A DNA stretch of 9,369 bases from contig JADHLS010000146.1 in the NCBI GenBank assembly GCA_016780605.1, positions 1 to 9,369 of the forward strand, in the 5' to 3' direction. A program made the position numbers and the translations under genes. Each line of letters starts with the position of its first letter. Position 1 is the stretch's first letter. Source of the DNA: Reyranella sp. (GTDB taxonomy: Bacteria > Pseudomonadota > Alphaproteobacteria > Reyranellales > Reyranellaceae). Of the stretch, positions 6,109 to 9,369 are shown piece by piece. Below the pieces are notes generated by a model. The model saw only the letters and a list, made by a program, of their open reading frames with translations. It ran no database searches and was not told where the DNA came from.

Positions 6109-7539
6109 TTACTCCGCCGCCTGGGCTTTCGGCGCCTCGCCCGTCGCGCCCGAGGCCTTGATCTCGGCAATCTCGCGCGGCGTGAACTTCAGCACCTTGG
6201 AAAGGATCTCGTCGGTGTGCTCGCCGAGGAGCGGCGAACGCTTCACCTCACTGATCGAGTCGGAGAGCTTGATCGGGTTGCCGACCGACAGGTACTTGCC
6301 GCGCGTCGGATGATCGACCTCGACGACGGTACCGGTGTGGCGCAGCGACGGCTCCTCGGCCAGCTCCTTCATCGACAGAATGGGACCGACCGGGATGTCG
6401 AGCGCGTTGCACTCGTTCATGACGTCGAACTTGGTCTTGGTCATGGTCCACTGCTCGATGCGCGCGAAGATCTGCTTGAGTCGCGGCAGGCGGGCCGGGG
6501 GCTTGGCATAGTCCGGATGGGTCTTCCACTCAGGCTCGCCGATCAGGTCACAAATCTTCTCCCAGACCGGAGCCTGGGTGATGAAGTAGATGTACGCGTT
6601 CGGATCGGTCTCCCAGCCCTTGCATTTCAGGATCACGCCGGGTTGGCCGCCGCCCGAATCGTTGCCTGCGCGCGGGACCGCCTCGCCGAACGGGATGCCT
6701 TCGCCGTACTGCGTGTATTCCTTCAGCGGACCATGGGCGAGCCGCTGCTGGTCGCGCAGCTTGACGCGGCAGAGATTGAGCACGCCGTCCTGCATCGAGG
6801 CCAGCACGCGCTGGCCGCGCCCGGTTCGCTTGCGCTGGTAGAGGGCGCTGACGATGCCCAGCGCCAAGTGTAGACCGGTGCCGGAATCGCCGATCTGCGC
6901 GCCGGTCACCAGGGGGATGCCGTCATGGAATCCGGTGGTAGAGGCGGCACCGCCGGCGCACTGCGCCACGTTCTCATAGACCTTGCAGTCCTCGTACGGC
7001 CCAGGACCGAAGCCCTTTACGGAGGCCACGATCATGCGCGGGTTCCATTCGTGGATGCGCTCCCAGGTCAGTCCCATGCGGTCGAGCGCGCCGGGCGCGA
7101 AGTTCTCGACCAGCACGTCGCAGGTCTTCACCAGTCGCTCCAGCACCTTCATGCCCTCCTTGCTCTTGGAGTCGAGTGTGATAGAGCGCTTGTTGTGGTT
7201 GAGCATCGTGAAGTAGAGACTGTCGACGCCCGGGATGTCCTGCAGCTGGCCGCGGGTGATGTCGCCGCTGCCGGGACGCTCGACCTTGATCACGTCGGCG
7301 CCGAACCACGCCAGCAGCTGTGTGCAGGTCGGGCCCGACTGAACGTGCGTGAAGTCGAGGATCTTGACGCCATCGAGCGCCTTGCCGTCCTGGCCCCAGG
7401 GCTTCTTCGAGACCTTGGGCAGGCCGTTGCCGTTGGCCTTCTTGGCCACGACCTTGAGTGCCGGCTTCTTCGCGGCGTTGGCGACCTTCTTCGGAGCTTT
7501 CGCCTTGCTCTTCGCCTTCAGGACCTTCTTCTTCGCCAT
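6109..7539 (-). CDS. frc: Formyl-CoA:oxalate CoA-transferase with Lys-rich N-terminal extension
   Basis: A 476-residue class III (CaiB/BaiF) CoA-transferase that moves CoA from formyl-CoA to oxalate, giving oxalyl-CoA and formate. From residue about 53 it follows the Oxalobacter enzyme closely: [20 protein letters not shown] (55-74), [10 protein letters not shown] (114-123), [12 protein letters not shown] (145-156), [14 protein letters not shown] (186-199) and GGGQPG (296-301). Asp218 in IGDSGTG corresponds to the catalytic Asp169. About 50 extra residues precede the domain, with 17 Lys and 10 Ala in the first 47, like a histone-H1 tail; usual length is about 425-430. The start is supported by GGAGAG just upstream of ATG 7539, and no other ATG exists before the domain. 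The loop before the GGGQ motif is shorter than in Oxalobacter. The gene is 24 bases after oxc. Confidence 0.95.
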   Translation of the reverse strand: MAKKKVLKAKSKAKAPKKVANAAKKPALKVVAKKANGNGLPKVSKKPWGQDGKALDGVKILDFTHVQSGPTCTQLLAWFGADVIKVERPGSGDITRGQLQDIPGVDSLYFTMLNHNKRSITLDSKSKEGMKVLERLVKTCDVLVENFAPGALDRMGLTWERIHEWNPRMIVASVKGFGPGPYEDCKVYENVAQCAGGAASTTGFHDGIPLVTGAQIGDSGTGLHLALGIVSALYQRKRTGRGQRVLASMQDGVLNLCRVKLRDQQRLAHGPLKEYTQYGEGIPFGEAVPRAGNDSGGGQPGVILKCKGWETDPNAYIYFITQAPVWEKICDLIGEPEWKTHPDYAKPPARLPRLKQIFARIEQWTMTKTKFDVMNECNALDIPVGPILSMKELAEEPSLRHTGTVVEVDHPTRGKYLSVGNPIKLSDSISEVKRSPLLGEHTDEILSKVLKFTPREIAEIKASGATGEAPKAQAAE

Positions 7540-7563
7540 GTTTCTCTCCGATCTCTCGTAACG

Positions 7564-9294
7564 CTATTTCTTGCGCAGCTTGCTTTGCGGATTGAGGTTG
7601 CCGATGCGGCCGCTTTCGGCGCCGGCCGCCGGGTCGATGACGGCGTTGATCAGGGTGGGCTTGCGTGAATCGAGCGCCTCATTAACGGCGCGCCTGAGGT
7701 CGTCGGGCGTCGTGGCGTTGACGCCCACGCCGCCGAAAGCCTCGGCCATCTTGTCGTAGCGTGCGCCCTTCACGAACGCCGTCGTTGCCGGATCCGAGCC
7801 GCCGCCAGTATTCACGCCATCGCCGCGATAGATGCCGTCGTTGTTGAAGACGACGACGCAGACCGGCAGCTTGTACCGGCAGATCGTCTCGACCTCCATG
7901 CCGCAGAAGCCGAAGGCGCTGTCACCCTCGACCGCGAGGACAGGATGGCCTGTCTCGACGGCGGCGGCGATGGCCGAGCCCATGCCGACACCCATGACGC
8001 CCCAGGTACCGACGTCGAGCCGCTTGCGCGGCTTGTACATGTCGATCGCGCCGCGGGCGAGGTCGAGCGTGTTGGCGCCTTCGTTCACCAGGATGGTGTC
8101 GGGCCGCTCCTTGATGATCGTGCGCAGCGCACCGAGTGCACCGTGATAGTCCATCGGCGACTTGTTGTTCATGAAGCGAGGCGCCATCTTGGCGACGTTC
8201 TCGTCGCGTTTGGCCTTGACCGTGCCGGTCCAGTCGGCCGGCGCGGCCGACCAATTGGTGCCCATGCCGTCGAGCAGCGCTTGGACGCAGGAGCCGATGT
8301 CGCCGACCACGGGTGCCGCGATCTCGACGTTGCTGTCCATCTCGCGCGGCTCGATATCGACCTGGATGAACTTCTTGGGCGCATCGCCCCAGGTCCGGCC
8401 CTTGCCGTGCGACAGCAGCCAGTTCAGCCGCGCCCCGATCAGCATCACGACATCGGAGTCCTTCAGCACCGTCGAGCGGGCCGCACCGGCGCACTGCGGA
8501 TGCATGTCGGAAAGCAGGCCCTTGGCCATGCTCATGGGGAGGAAGGGCACACCGCTTTTCTCGACCAGCGCCTTGATGGCGTCGTCGGCCTGGGCATAGG
8601 CCGCACCCTTGCCGAGGATGATCAGCGGCCGCTTGGCGGCCTTCAGCACGTCAAGGGCGCGCTTGACCGCGGCAGGTGAGGGGATCTGCGCCGGCGCAGC
8701 ATCGATCACCTTCACCAGCGACTTGGCGCCGGCGTCGGCGTTCATGACTTGCGCGAAGAGCTTGGCTGGCAGGTCGAGATAGACGCCGCCGGGGCGACCG
8801 GAGACAGCCGCGCGGATGGCGCGCGCGAAGCCGATGCCGATGTCCTGCGCATGCAGCACGCGGTAGGCGGCCTTGCACAGGGGCTTGGCGATGGCGAGCT
8901 GATCCATCTCCTCGTAGTCGCCCTGCTGCAAGTCGACGACCTCGCGCTCGGACGAGCCCGAGACCAGGATCATCGGGAAGCAATTGGTCGTGGCGTGGGC
9001 GAGCGCGGTCAGGCCGTTGAGGAAGCCGGGCGCCGACACCGTCAGGCAGACGCCGGGCTTCTTGGTCAGGAAGCCTGCGATCGCGGCGGCATAGCCGGCG
9101 TTCTGCTCGTGGCGGAACGACAGCACGCGGATCCCGGCGGCCTGAGCCAGGCGGCCGAGGTCGGTGATGGGAATGCCCGGCACGCCGTAGATCGTGTCGA
9201 TGCCATTCAACTTCATCGCATCGATGACGAGGCTGAAGCCGTCCGTCAGATCCTGGGCCTCGTCCACTGTTTCTTTGATTGCTGCCTCGGCCAT
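7564..9294 (-). CDS. oxc: Oxalyl-CoA decarboxylase
   Basis: A 576-residue thiamine-diphosphate enzyme that converts oxalyl-CoA to formyl-CoA and CO2 in the cytoplasm. It aligns almost end to end with the Oxalobacter formigenes enzyme (568 residues). The ThDP-activating Glu is Glu63 in [12 protein letters not shown] (59-70), equivalent to Glu56. SAPGFLNG (87-94), [20 protein letters not shown] (112-131) and [18 protein letters not shown] (163-180) are conserved. The metal/ThDP motif is GDS at 457-459 with NN at 484-485, and the substrate-covering C-terminal ESGRI (560-564) retains the Ser and Arg (561, 563) matching Ser553 and Arg555. The start at 9294 has GGGAGGG a few bases upstream. It is the first clear gene of the oxalate group and is followed by frc after 24 bases. 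No missing catalytic residue is visible. Confidence 0.97.
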   Translation of the reverse strand: MAEAAIKETVDEAQDLTDGFSLVIDAMKLNGIDTIYGVPGIPITDLGRLAQAAGIRVLSFRHEQNAGYAAAIAGFLTKKPGVCLTVSAPGFLNGLTALAHATTNCFPMILVSGSSEREVVDLQQGDYEEMDQLAIAKPLCKAAYRVLHAQDIGIGFARAIRAAVSGRPGGVYLDLPAKLFAQVMNADAGAKSLVKVIDAAPAQIPSPAAVKRALDVLKAAKRPLIILGKGAAYAQADDAIKALVEKSGVPFLPMSMAKGLLSDMHPQCAGAARSTVLKDSDVVMLIGARLNWLLSHGKGRTWGDAPKKFIQVDIEPREMDSNVEIAAPVVGDIGSCVQALLDGMGTNWSAAPADWTGTVKAKRDENVAKMAPRFMNNKSPMDYHGALGALRTIIKERPDTILVNEGANTLDLARGAIDMYKPRKRLDVGTWGVMGVGMGSAIAAAVETGHPVLAVEGDSAFGFCGMEVETICRYKLPVCVVVFNNDGIYRGDGVNTGGGSDPATTAFVKGARYDKMAEAFGGVGVNATTPDDLRRAVNEALDSRKPTLINAVIDPAAGAESGRIGNLNPQSKLRKK

Positions 9295-9315
9295 GTGTCC
9301 CTCCCGAACTCCTCA

Positions 9316-9369
9316 CTAATCCAGAGAGTCTGCGTGCTTGGAAACGTGCTCGGCGAGGCCGAGCGCATG
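9316..9369 (-). CDS. C-terminal end of an unidentified upstream gene
   Basis: Reading from the right edge, one minus-strand frame gives HALGLAEHVSKHADSLD followed by TAG at 9318-9316, 21 bases before the oxc start. Third codon positions are mostly G or C, as in the neighbours, and the short gap suggests it precedes oxc in the same transcript. Seventeen residues are too few to name a family. The possibility that this is non-coding leader sequence with a chance open frame remains. Confidence 0.45.
   Translation of the reverse strand, partial: HALGLAEHVSKHADSLD

Noticed and set aside
6105..6170. 22-residue Arg-rich extension of the formyltransferase-like protein
   Set aside because: It overlaps the end of frc and precedes the canonical MRIVVHG beginning, which has its own GGAG.
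7386..7539. Separate small histone-like gene fused by a sequencing frameshift to frc
   Set aside because: The frame is continuous into the CoA-transferase domain with no stop or disturbed codon pattern, so a genuine extension is the simpler reading.

Overview
The window is a compact, high-GC, strongly GC3-biased stretch. Every supportable gene lies on the minus strand, so transcription runs from right to left. Codon use, the families present (PuuD-type urate hydroxylase, oxalyl-CoA decarboxylase, formyl-CoA transferase, formate-tetrahydrofolate ligase) and a CCTCACCCTGAGGAGC / GCGTCTCGAAGGGTG palindromic repeat of a kind I associate with Bradyrhizobium- and Reyranella-like genomes suggest a soil or plant-associated alphaproteobacterium. 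The genus cannot be fixed from the sequence alone.

Layout in transcription order (right to left): the last 17 codons of an unidentified gene (9316-9369); oxc, oxalyl-CoA decarboxylase (7564-9294); frc, formyl-CoA:oxalate CoA-transferase with an unusual Lys/Ala-rich N-terminal tail (6109-7539); a formyltransferase-fold protein resembling the 10-formyl-THF hydrolase domain (5175-6104); a large palindromic intergenic repeat (5059-5165); fhs, formate-THF ligase (3334-5031); a perfect 12-bp hairpin that contains the ribosome binding site of the next gene (3302-3327); an ACAD10/11-like acyl-CoA dehydrogenase (2024-3298); a 104-bp gap with two inverted repeats; puuD, membrane urate hydroxylase with a C-terminal cytochrome c (732-1919); a small membrane-anchored protein whose C-terminal domain looks like a polymorphic-toxin RNase (250-726); and an acidic protein that overlaps it by ATGA and runs off the left edge (1-253).

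Functionally, oxc and frc form the classical oxalate-activating cycle: Frc moves CoA from formyl-CoA to oxalate, Oxc decarboxylates oxalyl-CoA to formyl-CoA plus CO2, and formate is released. Fhs can charge that formate onto tetrahydrofolate. The formyltransferase/hydrolase-like protein either releases it again or passes the formyl group elsewhere. The right-hand half therefore reads as an oxalate-to-one-carbon-folate module. PuuD belongs to purine (urate) breakdown, whose glyoxylate end product is metabolically close to oxalate, but that link is only inference. The toxin-like/acidic pair at the left end has no obvious metabolic role and is the least explained part of the window. No gene-free stretch exceeds about 150 bases. 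I saw no tRNA, rRNA, CRISPR array or insertion sequence.
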